A stretch of DNA of 36,704 nt from Alphaproteobacteria bacterium. GTDB lineage: Bacteria; Pseudomonadota; Alphaproteobacteria; UBA6615. Positions 1 through 8,701 of this stretch are shown piece by piece; within the stretch, counting starts at the first letter, position 1; every line of letters begins with the position of its first letter. The stretch covers positions 1 through 36,704 of the forward strand of contig JANQOE010000120.1 in the NCBI GenBank assembly GCA_028279245.1, in the 5' to 3' direction. Below the pieces are notes generated by a model, which was given only the letters and a program-made list of their open reading frames with translations, was not told the DNA's origin and searched no databases. The position numbers and the translations under genes were made by a program.

Positions 1-398
<398 letters not shown>

Positions 399-491
399 AG
401 CCCGCTACAGGCGGGCTCGACCGTTGCGTACAGCGGCAAACGCGCGCCCCGTATTCGGGGTGGTGTCAGGACAGGATTTTGCACGTTTCTT

Positions 492-610
492 TGACCTGGT
501 GGTAATAGCGAGGCGGTAACACCCGATCCCATTCCGAACTCGGCCGTGAAGAGCCTCAGCGCCGATGGTACTTCGTCTTAAGACGCGGGAGAGTAGGTCG
601 CTGCCAGGTT
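492..610 (+). rRNA. 5S ribosomal RNA
   Basis: The terminal helix is formed by acctgg (494-499) and ccaggt (604-609). The conserved 5S core (cccgatcccattccgaactc, 522-541) and the late segment gggagagtaggtcgctgcc are present. Ends are set from the terminal helix and may be off by one or two bases. The gene lies about 95 bp after the 23S end. Confidence 0.95.
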
Positions 611-664
611 TAAGAAGCGTGCGGATCCATGCAACCTATTGCGATGATAATCACGAACGAATGG

Positions 665-741
<77 letters not shown>

Positions 742-760
742 ATTTTGCGACATCCAAGGC

Positions 761-985
761 ATGTGCGGGCTAAGACCGGGCTTCCTCAAGATGCGGAAGC
801 GCGCGGCCAAGGATGGCGTGAACAACACCGCCAAAATCCAGAAGGACACCATCCGGGGATGCCTTGAAAGGTGGGGCGGAGCAACGAAGCCCGAAGGCTG
901 GCTTCCGCGCTACATGCAATTCCCCATGCAGAGCTACGCCAAGCTCAAACGCCTACCGCCCGCAGAGCAGTGGAAAGGCGTTTAA
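761..985 (+). CDS. Possible small protein of unknown function (74 aa)
   Basis: A 74-residue frame opens with ATG 20 bp after the tRNA-fMet. The product is basic and rich in Lys and Arg in its first half, with no membrane segment, signal peptide or motif that I recognise. There is only a weak ribosome binding site (ccaagg) just before the ATG. Its stop is about 30 bp before a GC-rich hairpin, which is a gene-like arrangement. It could equally be the remnant of a longer gene or a chance frame. I give it no function. Confidence 0.25.
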   Translation: MCGLRPGFLKMRKRAAKDGVNNTAKIQKDTIRGCLERWGGATKPEGWLPRYMQFPMQSYAKLKRLPPAEQWKGV

Positions 986-1015
986 AGGCTCTTCGATGGT
1001 TGTTCCTAAGTGCTG

Positions 1016-1040
1016 GCCCGCCTGCTCTTTGCGGGCGGGC
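1016..1040. repeat. GC-rich inverted repeat, possible weak terminator
   Basis: gcccgcc (1016-1022) pairs with ggcgggc (1034-1040) around an 11-base loop; a register with gcccgc and gcgggc is also possible. No run of T follows on the + strand, so it is not a convincing intrinsic terminator. Its place after the small frame and the rRNA operon makes a role in ending readthrough possible but unproven. Confidence 0.4.
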
Positions 1041-1429
1041 TCTGCGGCGCGTCACTTCATAGGCTCTTTCCCCAGTACCAGCAGATTTGCCAATGCGCCG
1101 ATCAGCTCAAGACCTAACGTTAGTCCGACCGGCCAACCCGATAGGTTTGTGACCTGTCAGATCCAAAGCGGGCGCATAAGAACGTCAGTGACGCCCCCGC
1201 GCGCCGGCGTGCATTTTTGCTGGAGCACATCAGGAGCGGAACATGATGCGGCGCTCTATCAGTTCTTCGGTGGGATAGCCAAGCCCCACAGCCGGGTCGC
1301 CGGAATTCTCGCGGAAGGATGCTGAGCTGAACACGTGGCGGGCGGGCGAAGAGGAATGCGGCACAACGGCACTATTTAGCTAGTCTAAATCGATAAAGAC
1401 CTAGATCTGCCAACGTCGTCATGCTAGAC

Positions 1430-1447
1430 TGTCAGGATAACTTGACA
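1430..1447. promoter_or_regulatory. PpsR/CrtJ-type operator upstream of ppsR
   Basis: TGTCAGGATAACTTGACA fits the PpsR/CrtJ consensus TGT-N12-ACA exactly. Its right part contains TTGACA (1442-1447), which would serve as a -35 element; a poor -10 candidate (gatatg, 1465-1470) follows at 17 bp. The site lies 82 bp before the ppsR start codon. Binding here would block the -35 region, so it points to negative autoregulation of ppsR-bphP. That is inferred from position only. Confidence 0.6.
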
Positions 1448-1529
1448 CATTGTGTATCGTAGCCGATATGCGAGTTAGAAACAGGGTGCTGTAGGTTAGC
1501 ACTCACTTCTCATTGTTGAGGGCCTGAAT

Positions 1530-2882
1530 TTGAGCATCGTTCAGCCAGACGTGACCTTATTGATGGACATGCATGGCGTAATCCGGCGCGCGACACTATC
1601 GGGAGACACTTCTGAGGGTGTTTCCGACGAATGGGTTGGGCGCCCATGGGGCGAGACGGTGGATTCCGCTGGTTCCGAAAAAGTGCGGACCATGGTTGAG
1701 GACGCCCGGCAGAGCGGTTTCTCAGCATTTCGCCAAGTAACCCATGTTTTACCCAGCGGCCGGGAGCTGCCGATCGAGTACACGATCGTTCGACTCGGCC
1801 GCAAATCCGGTCTGCTCGCAATAGGCAAGAGCTTACAAGCTGTCGCCGAACTGCAGTCGCGCCTTGTTGCGGCGCAACAGGCAATGGAGCGAGATTATTG
1901 GAAGCTGCGGGAGATAGAAGCGCGATATCGCCTACTGTTTGACGCTTCGACAGAGGCGGTCCTACTAGTCAAAGCGTCAGATCTCACCATCACCGAAGCG
2001 AACCCGACAGCCAAGCGCGCTCTCGGCCCGACGATTGGAGACGCCATCCAGGGGCACGCCAGTGTACTGGATGCCGTCGCTCCAGCGGACAGAGACAAGC
2101 TTCAAGCCATTCTGACGCGTGTTCAGGATAATGGTAAGACTCCCGGTAGTCTCTTGAGAATTGGTGGGGCCGAGGAATCCTGGATTGTACGTGCCTCGTT
2201 GATGACGTCACAGCAGGGCTTGTTCTTCCTGCTCCAACTGAGTCCAACCGGGAAAGTCGGAGACACTTCAGAGGGAACGGACGGCGATCAGTTCAGGCGA
2301 TTGGTTGAAGGGATTCCAGATAGCTTTGTGGTCATAGGCTGCGACGGGACCGTTGAGGCTGCAAATCAGTCATTCTTAGAGATGATTCAGGTACCGAGCC
2401 GGCCCGCGATTATCGGTCAGCATGTTGGGAGATGGCTTGGACAACCCGGCGCTGATTTCAACGTTCTCCTCTCGAGCATGCGCTCGACAGGGGCCGTCCG
2501 GTTGTTCCCGACACTTGTTCGCGGCGAATTGGGAACCGATACACAAGTGGAGTTGTCGGCCGGTTCCATGGCAGGAGCGGATGGCGAGAGTATTGGCATC
2601 GTCATCCGTGATGTCGGTGCCCGTTTGCCACCAGCGTCCGATCGACACCGGGTATTTAACGGGCTTAGCGCGCTGACCGGGCAGATCGGCCGCAAACCGC
2701 TGCGGAAGCTCGTGAAAGACGCGGTCGAAGAGCTTGAGCGCCACTATATTGAGGCGTCTCTAGCCATGACCGACGGGAATAGGACGGCTGCCGCTGAGTT
2801 GTTAGGCTTGAGTCGTCAGAGCCTCTATGCAAAGCTCAGTAGATATGGTTTCGATGGGAGTGTCGACCCGGCCATAAATTAG
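1530..2882 (+). CDS. ppsR: PpsR/CrtJ-family photosynthesis repressor
   Basis: This is a 450-aa transcriptional repressor of bacteriochlorophyll, carotenoid and antenna genes. The N-terminal PAS region is followed by a Q-linker-like helix (about 102-128, with AAQQAMERDYWKLREIEARY), two PAS domains (about 130-240 and 252-365) and a C-terminal Fis-type helix-turn-helix (about 393-441, NRTAAAELLGLSRQSLYAKL). The start is TTG with gaggg 7-8 bases upstream; no better start is seen, and the N-terminus is some 25 residues shorter than Rhodobacter PpsR. Only one cysteine is present (Cys271). The positions matching the two redox cysteines of Rhodobacter PpsR appear to be Leu235 and Tyr406, compared from memory. 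bphP follows after 24 bp, so the two are probably co-transcribed, with BphP acting as a light-dependent antirepressor. Family assignment is firm. Confidence 0.95.
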   Translation: MSIVQPDVTLLMDMHGVIRRATLSGDTSEGVSDEWVGRPWGETVDSAGSEKVRTMVEDARQSGFSAFRQVTHVLPSGRELPIEYTIVRLGRKSGLLAIGKSLQAVAELQSRLVAAQQAMERDYWKLREIEARYRLLFDASTEAVLLVKASDLTITEANPTAKRALGPTIGDAIQGHASVLDAVAPADRDKLQAILTRVQDNGKTPGSLLRIGGAEESWIVRASLMTSQQGLFFLLQLSPTGKVGDTSEGTDGDQFRRLVEGIPDSFVVIGCDGTVEAANQSFLEMIQVPSRPAIIGQHVGRWLGQPGADFNVLLSSMRSTGAVRLFPTLVRGELGTDTQVELSAGSMAGADGESIGIVIRDVGARLPPASDRHRVFNGLSALTGQIGRKPLRKLVKDAVEELERHYIEASLAMTDGNRTAAAELLGLSRQSLYAKLSRYGFDGSVDPAIN

Positions 2883-2906
2883 AAACTCTCGTGGGGGAAC
2901 TGTCGA

Positions 2907-5072
2907 TTGGCGTCACGTGCGCCATCAGCGCCGGCTTTTGGGGAGGCCGATCTTTCTAATTGCGAGAGGGAACAGATCCATCTCGCTGCTTCGATCCAGC
3001 CATGTGGCGTACTTCTGGCGCTACGCGAACCAGAACTCTCCATCATCCAGGCAAGTGCGAACGCTGCTGATTTCCTGGGGCGCGCCGAACACCTGTATGG
3101 ACACTGTCTTGCCGATCTTGGCGGTGACGTCGCCGAGCGTGTCCAGCCATTCCTTGAACAGCCGCTGAACCCCATACCAGTCGCCATCCGTTGCCGGGTT
3201 GGCGGATCCGGCGAGCCACTGGACGGCCTGCTTCACCGTCCGGGCGACGGCAGCCTGGTTTTGGAGCTTGAGCGGGCCGGTCCGTCCCATGATCTCACAC
3301 CCGAGATCGAACGGGGCTTGCAGACTGTACTGAACGCCACGTCCCTCCGAGAGTTGTGCGACAAGTCCGCTGAAATGTTCAAGAGATTGGCGGGCTACGA
3401 CCGAGTTATGGTGTACCGATTCGACGATCAAGGACATGGTGAGGTCTACGCGGAGGAGCGAAACGAGGACCTGGAGCCCTATCTCGGTAACCACTATCCG
3501 GCGTCGGATATACCACAGATCGCGCGGCAGCTTTACAAACGAAACCGGATTCGTGTACTCGCCGACGTAAACTATGAGGCGACACCGTTGCAGCCTCGGT
3601 ATTCGCCATTGAGTGAGCAGGATCTGGACATGTCGCTGTGCTTCCTGCGCAGCATGTCGCCGATCCACATACAATATCTGAAGAACATGGGGGTCGGTGC
3701 GACACTGGTCGCCTCGCTCGTGGTTGGCGGTCAACTCTGGGGTCTGATTGCGTGCCACCATTACGCACCAAGGTTCCTTCACTACGAAATGCGCGCTGCT
3801 TGCGAACTGTTGGCTGAGGCGGTTGCGACCCGTATCGCTGCGTTGGAGAGCTACGTCCGCGCTGAGGCGGAATTGTCAACGCGGCGGCTCGAACAACGAA
3901 TGATCGACGCGGTGACCAAACACGGCGACTGGCGGGCCGCTCTGCTGGATAATCCACAATCTCTGCTCAAGCCTGTCGGAGCGTTTGGCGCGGCTCTACT
4001 CTACGAGGACGAGATTCGGACGGTCGGCGACGTACCCAGTACGACAGAGCTAAGACGGCTGGGGCAGTGGCTGGACAGCAAACCACGTCAAACAATGTTT
4101 GCGACATCTGCCTTGGCTCGCGACGCACCTGAATTTGCCGATATGACAGAGGTCGCTAGCGGCCTGTTGGCGGTGCCGCTCTCAAGCACCAAGGGCGAGT
4201 ACATTTTCTGGTTTCGCCCCGAACGGGTGCAGATGGTGACCTGGGGCGGCAACCCATTCAAAGCGGTCGTAGTGGGTGACGACCCAGCCGACTTGTCCCC
4301 ACGCCGATCGTTTGCCCAGTGGCATCAACTGGTGGAAGGGACCGCAGAGGACTGGAGCGCCGCCAACAACGCCGCAGCCCGTCTTATCGGTGAAACGGTA
4401 GCCGACATCTTGCTGCAGTTCCGGTCAGTCCGCACACTGATTGCACAAGACCAATTGCAGCATGTCAGTCTGCAAGTGAGGGAATCGGAGCATCCGGTAC
4501 TGGTCGCCGATGCTCAAGGGCGTATCCTAATCGCCAACGATGCCTTTGACCCACTAATACCTTCGTCGCATGCCACGCTGGAGCGCGTTGAGGATATCGC
4601 GCAGTTTTGCGCACACCCTGCGGAAGTACGTCGGATGCTTCAGGATGTGGTGCGGCATCGGCGCGCCTGGAATGGCGAAATCCTGTTTCACACCAGACAG
4701 GGTGTAGATAAGCCAATGATGGTACGTGCTGATCCGGTCAGCGCGACCCCGAATCGCCTGTTGGGTTACGTCGTGCTCCTGTCAGACCTCAGTGAACAAA
4801 AGGCTGCCGAGTCGGCGCGCCGCCGGTTTCAGCAGGATGTCGTTGGACAAAATGGCCTACCCGGTCTTCCATTGGAGTCGGAAACTGGTCTGACCTACCG
4901 AAACCTGATGTCCTCTGTGGTCGGCAACGCACAACTCGCCGCCCTCGAGATCACTGAAGGAATAGATCTCACACGGGTCCCCGAGATGCTCGATAGTGTC
5001 CGCGCATCGACTGACCGAACCAGTGAATTGCTACAACACCTGGTCAGACACGCGCAAAGTGCGAGGGACTAA
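2907..5072 (+). CDS. bphP: Bacteriophytochrome, RpBphP1 type, without kinase domain
   Basis: A 721-aa red/far-red photoreceptor. Order: PAS (about 15-115) with the biliverdin-binding Cys19 (LSNCERE); GAF (about 135-310) with PASDIP (198-203) and the chromophore-pocket SPIH (251-254); PHY (about 320-510) with the PRRSF tongue motif (465-469); a second PAS (about 525-635); and a C-terminal helical segment (about 655-720). There is no histidine-kinase H-box or ATPase. That architecture and close similarity recalled along the whole length match Rhodopseudomonas palustris BphP1 and the Bradyrhizobium ORS278 BphP, which bind PpsR and relieve repression under far-red light. The usual IQPHG motif reads IQPCG (Cys33). 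The TTG start has gtggggga about 9 bases upstream. The gene overlaps the 3' end of bphO by 29 bp, tail to tail. Confidence 0.95.
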   Translation: MASRAPSAPAFGEADLSNCEREQIHLAASIQPCGVLLALREPELSIIQASANAADFLGRAEHLYGHCLADLGGDVAERVQPFLEQPLNPIPVAIRCRVGGSGEPLDGLLHRPGDGSLVLELERAGPSHDLTPEIERGLQTVLNATSLRELCDKSAEMFKRLAGYDRVMVYRFDDQGHGEVYAEERNEDLEPYLGNHYPASDIPQIARQLYKRNRIRVLADVNYEATPLQPRYSPLSEQDLDMSLCFLRSMSPIHIQYLKNMGVGATLVASLVVGGQLWGLIACHHYAPRFLHYEMRAACELLAEAVATRIAALESYVRAEAELSTRRLEQRMIDAVTKHGDWRAALLDNPQSLLKPVGAFGAALLYEDEIRTVGDVPSTTELRRLGQWLDSKPRQTMFATSALARDAPEFADMTEVASGLLAVPLSSTKGEYIFWFRPERVQMVTWGGNPFKAVVVGDDPADLSPRRSFAQWHQLVEGTAEDWSAANNAAARLIGETVADILLQFRSVRTLIAQDQLQHVSLQVRESEHPVLVADAQGRILIANDAFDPLIPSSHATLERVEDIAQFCAHPAEVRRMLQDVVRHRRAWNGEILFHTRQGVDKPMMVRADPVSATPNRLLGYVVLLSDLSEQKAAESARRRFQQDVVGQNGLPGLPLESETGLTYRNLMSSVVGNAQLAALEITEGIDLTRVPEMLDSVRASTDRTSELLQHLVRHAQSARD

Positions 5073-5775
5073 TGGCCTCACCATCGACCTCTGCGGCTGC
5101 CCGCGCGGCGGCGATTGACACGCGGATGTTTGAGCGGAACGCCGAACGAGCCTCGTCAAGAACGGAGGACCAATCGGAGATTTCAGACGCTGCCGCGTCG
5201 AGGGCGGTGCGAAACTCGTCCTTGAACGTGCCATAGGCCTGTAGTTCCGGAAAATCATAGAAAGTGAGTTGATGGTCTCTTAGCGCCATCGACCTCTTCA
5301 GGATGCGCTTGAGTATTTGGCCGCCACTCAGATCGCCGAGGTAGCGCGTGTACCCGTGTGCGACAAGCCGAATGCCGTCGCCGAGACCGGCGGCACGGAC
5401 GCTCCGGCCATAGTCATCACCGGCGGTCAGCAACGGCACATCTGTCTTCCAGCCCGGCCCGGCAATAGCTTTCAAATCTGCCTCCAGTGCCGCCGACCGG
5501 TAGACCTCCGGGTAGACAATCCAGCGCACTCCAGTCGATTCTGAATGGCTTGAAAGGCCAGCCTCTAAGGCCTGGTACGCGGGAAGGAGGTTTCGCAACA
5601 GGATCGTGTACCCGCGTTTGGTCGCCTTCCCAGTTAAGAGATCCTGGATGATGCCCGATCGTTCAGCCGCCTTGTGCAGGTCGGAAGTCTTTTCCCGAAG
5701 TTCGACCGTCAAGTTCTGGTTCCGGCGGTAGTCCGCGACCGATGCGGTCGAATCTGCGACCCGTCCAATCCTCAT
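5044..5775 (-). CDS. bphO: Heme oxygenase, biliverdin-forming
   Basis: A 243-aa protein of the HO/HmuO fold, expected to cleave haem to biliverdin, CO and iron and so supply the chromophore for BphP. Seen: the proximal histidine in LHKAAERSG (His34) and the signature HGYTRYLGDLSGGQIL (140-155), with the Gly-rich distal helix GDLSGG. The first 20 residues are not typical of the family, so the true start could be slightly downstream. It lies 52 bp after pufC on the same strand with no terminator visible between, so it is probably the last gene of the puf operon. Its 3' end overlaps that of bphP by 29 bp in the opposite direction. The family is clear; the bphO symbol rests on the neighbourhood. 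Confidence 0.88.
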   Translation of the reverse strand: MRIGRVADSTASVADYRRNQNLTVELREKTSDLHKAAERSGIIQDLLTGKATKRGYTILLRNLLPAYQALEAGLSSHSESTGVRWIVYPEVYRSAALEADLKAIAGPGWKTDVPLLTAGDDYGRSVRAAGLGDGIRLVAHGYTRYLGDLSGGQILKRILKRSMALRDHQLTFYDFPELQAYGTFKDEFRTALDAAASEISDWSSVLDEARSAFRSNIRVSIAAARAAAEVDGEAISPSHFARV

Positions 5776-5827
5776 CGAATCAGGGTGGCCGATCAGACCC
5801 CACGAAGCAAGTCAAAGCCGGCCGTGG

Positions 5828-6850
5828 CTACTCCCGGAGTTCCGGATAGTCCGGCAGCATGCTTATCCCAAGAAACGGCTTGCTGGCACCATTGTGGCAG
5901 GTCGCACAGTTTATCTTTGCGACATCTCCGAGCGGCCCGAGGCGATTATCTGGAAAGACATCGGTAAGTGGGTCCAGGAACTCGTTGTTCAATTCACGTG
6001 CGAGGCGAATGCCGTGCCAGGCCGTAACCCGCTGCGGCGGGCTCTGTTCCCAATCAAAGAACGAGCGGCTGTTATGACAAAATGTACAGTTCACGCCGAG
6101 AGCCTCCGACATATGAATCATGAGCCCATATGTCGACTCTGTTTGCTTTATATTCCGGTCGCTGCCTGCAGGAAGGGCTTGTGTTGACGCCACCCGGATA
6201 GTGCCGTCGTTGCTGAGGAACGGCGTAAATGGGTCAAAGGGCAACGAAGTCGACCCAACCGCTGCACCGGCGAGGTTTTGACCATCTCTGTCGGCGGCCA
6301 TGCCAAGTGCTTGTGGCGGCCCGTGGTCGGTGAACCAGACGTTCTGCGGAACAGGCTGCCCGCGATGGCAGCTAAGACAGGTGACCCCGGTCTGCCCAAC
6401 ATGGGTCTGCCAGTTTGCATTGATATGTCGCGTCATTTCTATCATGCGCCGCGCCACAACTTTGGTATGAAGTGAGTCGGACGAGAACTCCTCATCCTCG
6501 CTGTGACAATACGCACAACCCTGTTCTGGCGAGACCCACTCGGTGATCGCAGCCATCAGACGAATGAACTCGTCCACACCGAGATCACCCAGCACCTGCA
6601 CATTCTGGTACACCTCTGATGCCGGCTCACTACCTGGATCCACGGGGAACTGCGGCTCGGGGAGTTGGTCCTGAGCGATCAGCTTGGCCTCCTCCCTGGG
6701 ATTAGTGACCTGCTCCATCCCGACGCCGCGAAAGCCGACTTGTTTTGTATCGACCGGCGGTCGCTCCCAACCGCTGATCAAGACGCCAAGCACGCCGAAG
6801 ACAGCGCCAACAGCACCGAGTGCGACTGTTGCAACGAAGACCGCTTTCAT
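5828..6850 (-). CDS. pufC: Photosynthetic reaction centre tetrahaem cytochrome c subunit
   Basis: A 340-aa periplasmic cytochrome that re-reduces the special pair. There are four CXXCH haem sites: CAYCH (112-116), CLSCH (158-162), CTFCH (255-259) and CATCH (315-319). Candidate Met axial ligands are Met99, Met139 and Met247, and His142 may ligate the fourth haem, as known for the family. The N-terminal hydrophobic stretch (about 3-25) has no lipobox cysteine, so it is probably held by an uncleaved membrane anchor instead of a lipid. The family motif [10 protein letters not shown] is at 38-47. Its ATG overlaps the pufM stop as ATGA, which indicates translational coupling. Confidence 0.97.
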   Translation of the reverse strand: MKAVFVATVALGAVGAVFGVLGVLISGWERPPVDTKQVGFRGVGMEQVTNPREEAKLIAQDQLPEPQFPVDPGSEPASEVYQNVQVLGDLGVDEFIRLMAAITEWVSPEQGCAYCHSEDEEFSSDSLHTKVVARRMIEMTRHINANWQTHVGQTGVTCLSCHRGQPVPQNVWFTDHGPPQALGMAADRDGQNLAGAAVGSTSLPFDPFTPFLSNDGTIRVASTQALPAGSDRNIKQTESTYGLMIHMSEALGVNCTFCHNSRSFFDWEQSPPQRVTAWHGIRLARELNNEFLDPLTDVFPDNRLGPLGDVAKINCATCHNGASKPFLGISMLPDYPELRE

Positions 6851-7824
6851 TGGCTACCTCCAACCGCGGCTGCCGGATCTGGACTGACCTCGAACGCCGG
6901 CGGGTACGAAGGGGCGACACCGTGGTCGACGGCCCAAAGATACCAATTATCGACGGCCGTTCCGGTCAACAAGATGCCAATCCCACCAGTCAATGGGCAC
7001 AGCACAGCAAACCACCAGGCCCAGCGGTGGATCGATTCCATGCTGGCGTTGAATCCCATCGTCCAGCGCCAAAAAAGGGCAGCGCGCTCCGATGCTGTAC
7101 CACGGTCCACGATCTGCTCGATCTCGCGGTCGCCTCCGAGGCGACTCACCGCCAGGATTGTGGCCCCGTGCATCGCGAACAGCAGTGTCGACCCATAGAG
7201 GAATACGATCGAGAGCATATGGAACGGGTTGTAGAACAGATTCCCGTAGCGGATTGAGAAGGCCGCAGTCCAATCGAGGTGAGGGAAGATCCCAAAAGGA
7301 ACAGCTTCACTCCAGCTGCCAACAAGCAAGGGGCGGATGAAGCCAAGCACGAGGAACAGCCAAATTGCCGAAGCAAATGCCCAGGCAACGTGAGTTCCCA
7401 TCCCAAGAACGAGGGCGCGGCGGTACATCCGGAACCACCAAAGAATCACTGACGCCGTGAGGAAGAAACCGGCCATGAGCCACCAGCCGCCTTCAGCCAT
7501 CGGCGGTATGGTGATCCCGTACTCGGGCGCCGGCGGCTCCAAGGCGAGCCAGGGCAGTTGCCGCACAAACTCGATTGGATCCCAGTTTACCGACGCCCAC
7601 ATATTGAGGCCGATGATCTCAAAGGCGATCAGTCCGCACAGCAGCGAAAGCGTGCCAAGCCATCCCAGGTAGATTGGTCCGATTTGCGCATCGCCGATCC
7701 GCCCGAGCCAATACGCGAAGAACGGTTCGCTAGTCCGCGGCGAGTCTCCAGGGGGCAGCGCAACACCGGCGTGGGCGGGTGCACGAACCTGGATGCGCGT
7801 GAAGATGTTCTGGTACTCGGCCAT
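6847..7824 (-). CDS. pufM: Photosynthetic reaction centre M subunit
   Basis: A 325-aa, five-helix membrane protein that binds bacteriochlorophylls, bacteriopheophytin, QA and the non-haem iron. His182 and His202 are bacteriochlorophyll ligands, and His219, Glu234 and His266 are iron ligands by comparison with Rhodobacter (one ahead of mature numbering). Conserved segments such as YNPFHMLS and [15 protein letters not shown] are present. Position 45 (mature M44) is Asp, where Rhodobacter has Asn; this pairs with a change in PufL. The start ATG has gggagga upstream. The C-terminus has a short Pro/Ala-rich tail of about 20 residues, and there is no pufX after it. Confidence 0.98.
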   Translation of the reverse strand: MAEYQNIFTRIQVRAPAHAGVALPPGDSPRTSEPFFAYWLGRIGDAQIGPIYLGWLGTLSLLCGLIAFEIIGLNMWASVNWDPIEFVRQLPWLALEPPAPEYGITIPPMAEGGWWLMAGFFLTASVILWWFRMYRRALVLGMGTHVAWAFASAIWLFLVLGFIRPLLVGSWSEAVPFGIFPHLDWTAAFSIRYGNLFYNPFHMLSIVFLYGSTLLFAMHGATILAVSRLGGDREIEQIVDRGTASERAALFWRWTMGFNASMESIHRWAWWFAVLCPLTGGIGILLTGTAVDNWYLWAVDHGVAPSYPPAFEVSPDPAAAVGGSQ

Positions 7825-7839
7825 GGTCTGTCCTCCCGC

Positions 7840-8664
7840 CTAACTCCAGATCGGCAGCGCAAGCCACCAGTTCCACCACTCCGGCCAACCGCGGGTCCAG
7901 AAAGGTCCGCTAATCAGGATACAGATTGCGCTCCAGAAGCCGGCGTTCAGCGCGAGGAACAGCCCGAGGCGATGAATGCCAAGCGTCCCGATGGAATAAC
8001 CAATCGTGTCGCGGAAGAAGGTATTCTCGTGCTCGGGTGTTTTTACGGGCTCGCCCTTCTTCGGGTTTGTAGCCGATAGAATCAGCCCGCCGTGTAGCGA
8101 CAGCGCGAAGACCGTGGCAAAGAAGAAGGATACGCCCAACATATGGGCGGGGTTGTAGTGGAAGTGGAGATACTGATAGCCGACGTTCGAAACCCAGTCC
8201 AAATGGCTGATGATCCCGTAGGGGAAACCGTGGCCCCAGGCGCCCATGAGCACCGGGCGGACGACAACCAGGACAAAGTAGGCAAATATCGCGACGCCGA
8301 ACGCGATCGGTACGTGGTAACCAATCCCCAGCTTGCGGCAGATTTCAACCTCGCGCAGTGCCCACGAGACAAACGCACCAAGTGCACAAACGGTGATGAG
8401 CTGCCACAACCCTCCGTCTCGCAAGGGGGCCAGGGCCAAACCATAGCTTAGGTCGGGCGGCGCGATACTGATCTGCCAGAGATTCCACGTCGGCCCGAGC
8501 GCGGCGCCCCATACGATGAGAGCTGTTCCGACGAGTGTGAAGAATATGGTCGTGACGCCGAAGAAACCCACATAGAACTGACCGACCCAGAAATCGAATA
8601 GGTCTCCTCCGACGAGCGTTCCCCCGCGGACCCGGTACTTCCGTTCGAAATTCAACAAGGCCAT
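7840..8664 (-). CDS. pufL: Photosynthetic reaction centre L subunit
   Basis: A 274-aa, five-helix membrane protein that binds half of the special pair, the active-branch cofactors and QB. His154 and His174 are bacteriochlorophyll ligands, and His191 and His231 are iron ligands. The QB-site segment reads EHENTFFRD: Glu213 matches Glu-L212 of Rhodobacter, and the following residue is Asn where Rhodobacter has Asp-L213. The opening [20 protein letters not shown] is typical. It is separated from pufA by about 86 bp that hold a strong hairpin, and it is 15 bp upstream of pufM. Confidence 0.98.
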   Translation of the reverse strand: MALLNFERKYRVRGGTLVGGDLFDFWVGQFYVGFFGVTTIFFTLVGTALIVWGAALGPTWNLWQISIAPPDLSYGLALAPLRDGGLWQLITVCALGAFVSWALREVEICRKLGIGYHVPIAFGVAIFAYFVLVVVRPVLMGAWGHGFPYGIISHLDWVSNVGYQYLHFHYNPAHMLGVSFFFATVFALSLHGGLILSATNPKKGEPVKTPEHENTFFRDTIGYSIGTLGIHRLGLFLALNAGFWSAICILISGPFWTRGWPEWWNWWLALPIWS

Positions 8665-8701
8665 CGTTTTAGTCCAGTTTTAAGGCCACCCTTTTCGGAG
8701 A

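Larger units (their letters stand above)
742..1429. other. Largely non-coding stretch after the rRNA operon
   Basis: Between the tRNA and the ppsR regulatory site there is no gene that I recognise. It holds one possible small reading frame (761-985), a GC-rich hairpin (1016-1040) and a short hydrophobic minus-strand frame around 1061-1150 that has no start codon and a stop just upstream. The overlapping frames between 864 and 1325 look like chance frames. The stretch could be remnant DNA beside a tRNA gene, a common integration target, but I see no integrase and no repeated tRNA 3' end. Confidence 0.6.

Noticed and set aside
1016..1040. Intrinsic terminator of the rRNA operon
   Set aside because: The stem is good but no T-run follows, so it is listed only as an inverted repeat.
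1061..1150. Short hydrophobic minus-strand frame ending LGKEPMK
   Set aside because: It has no start codon and a stop directly upstream. It could be a relic of a small membrane protein, but nothing supports expression.
864..1325. Plus-strand reading frame of about 150 codons in the gap before ppsR
   Set aside because: No ribosome binding site, no recognisable motif, overlap with other equally weak frames, and composition like random GC-rich sequence.
3021..3957. Long minus-strand frames opposite bphP
   Set aside because: They are mirror frames of the strongly family-like bphP in GC-rich DNA, with no independent motif.
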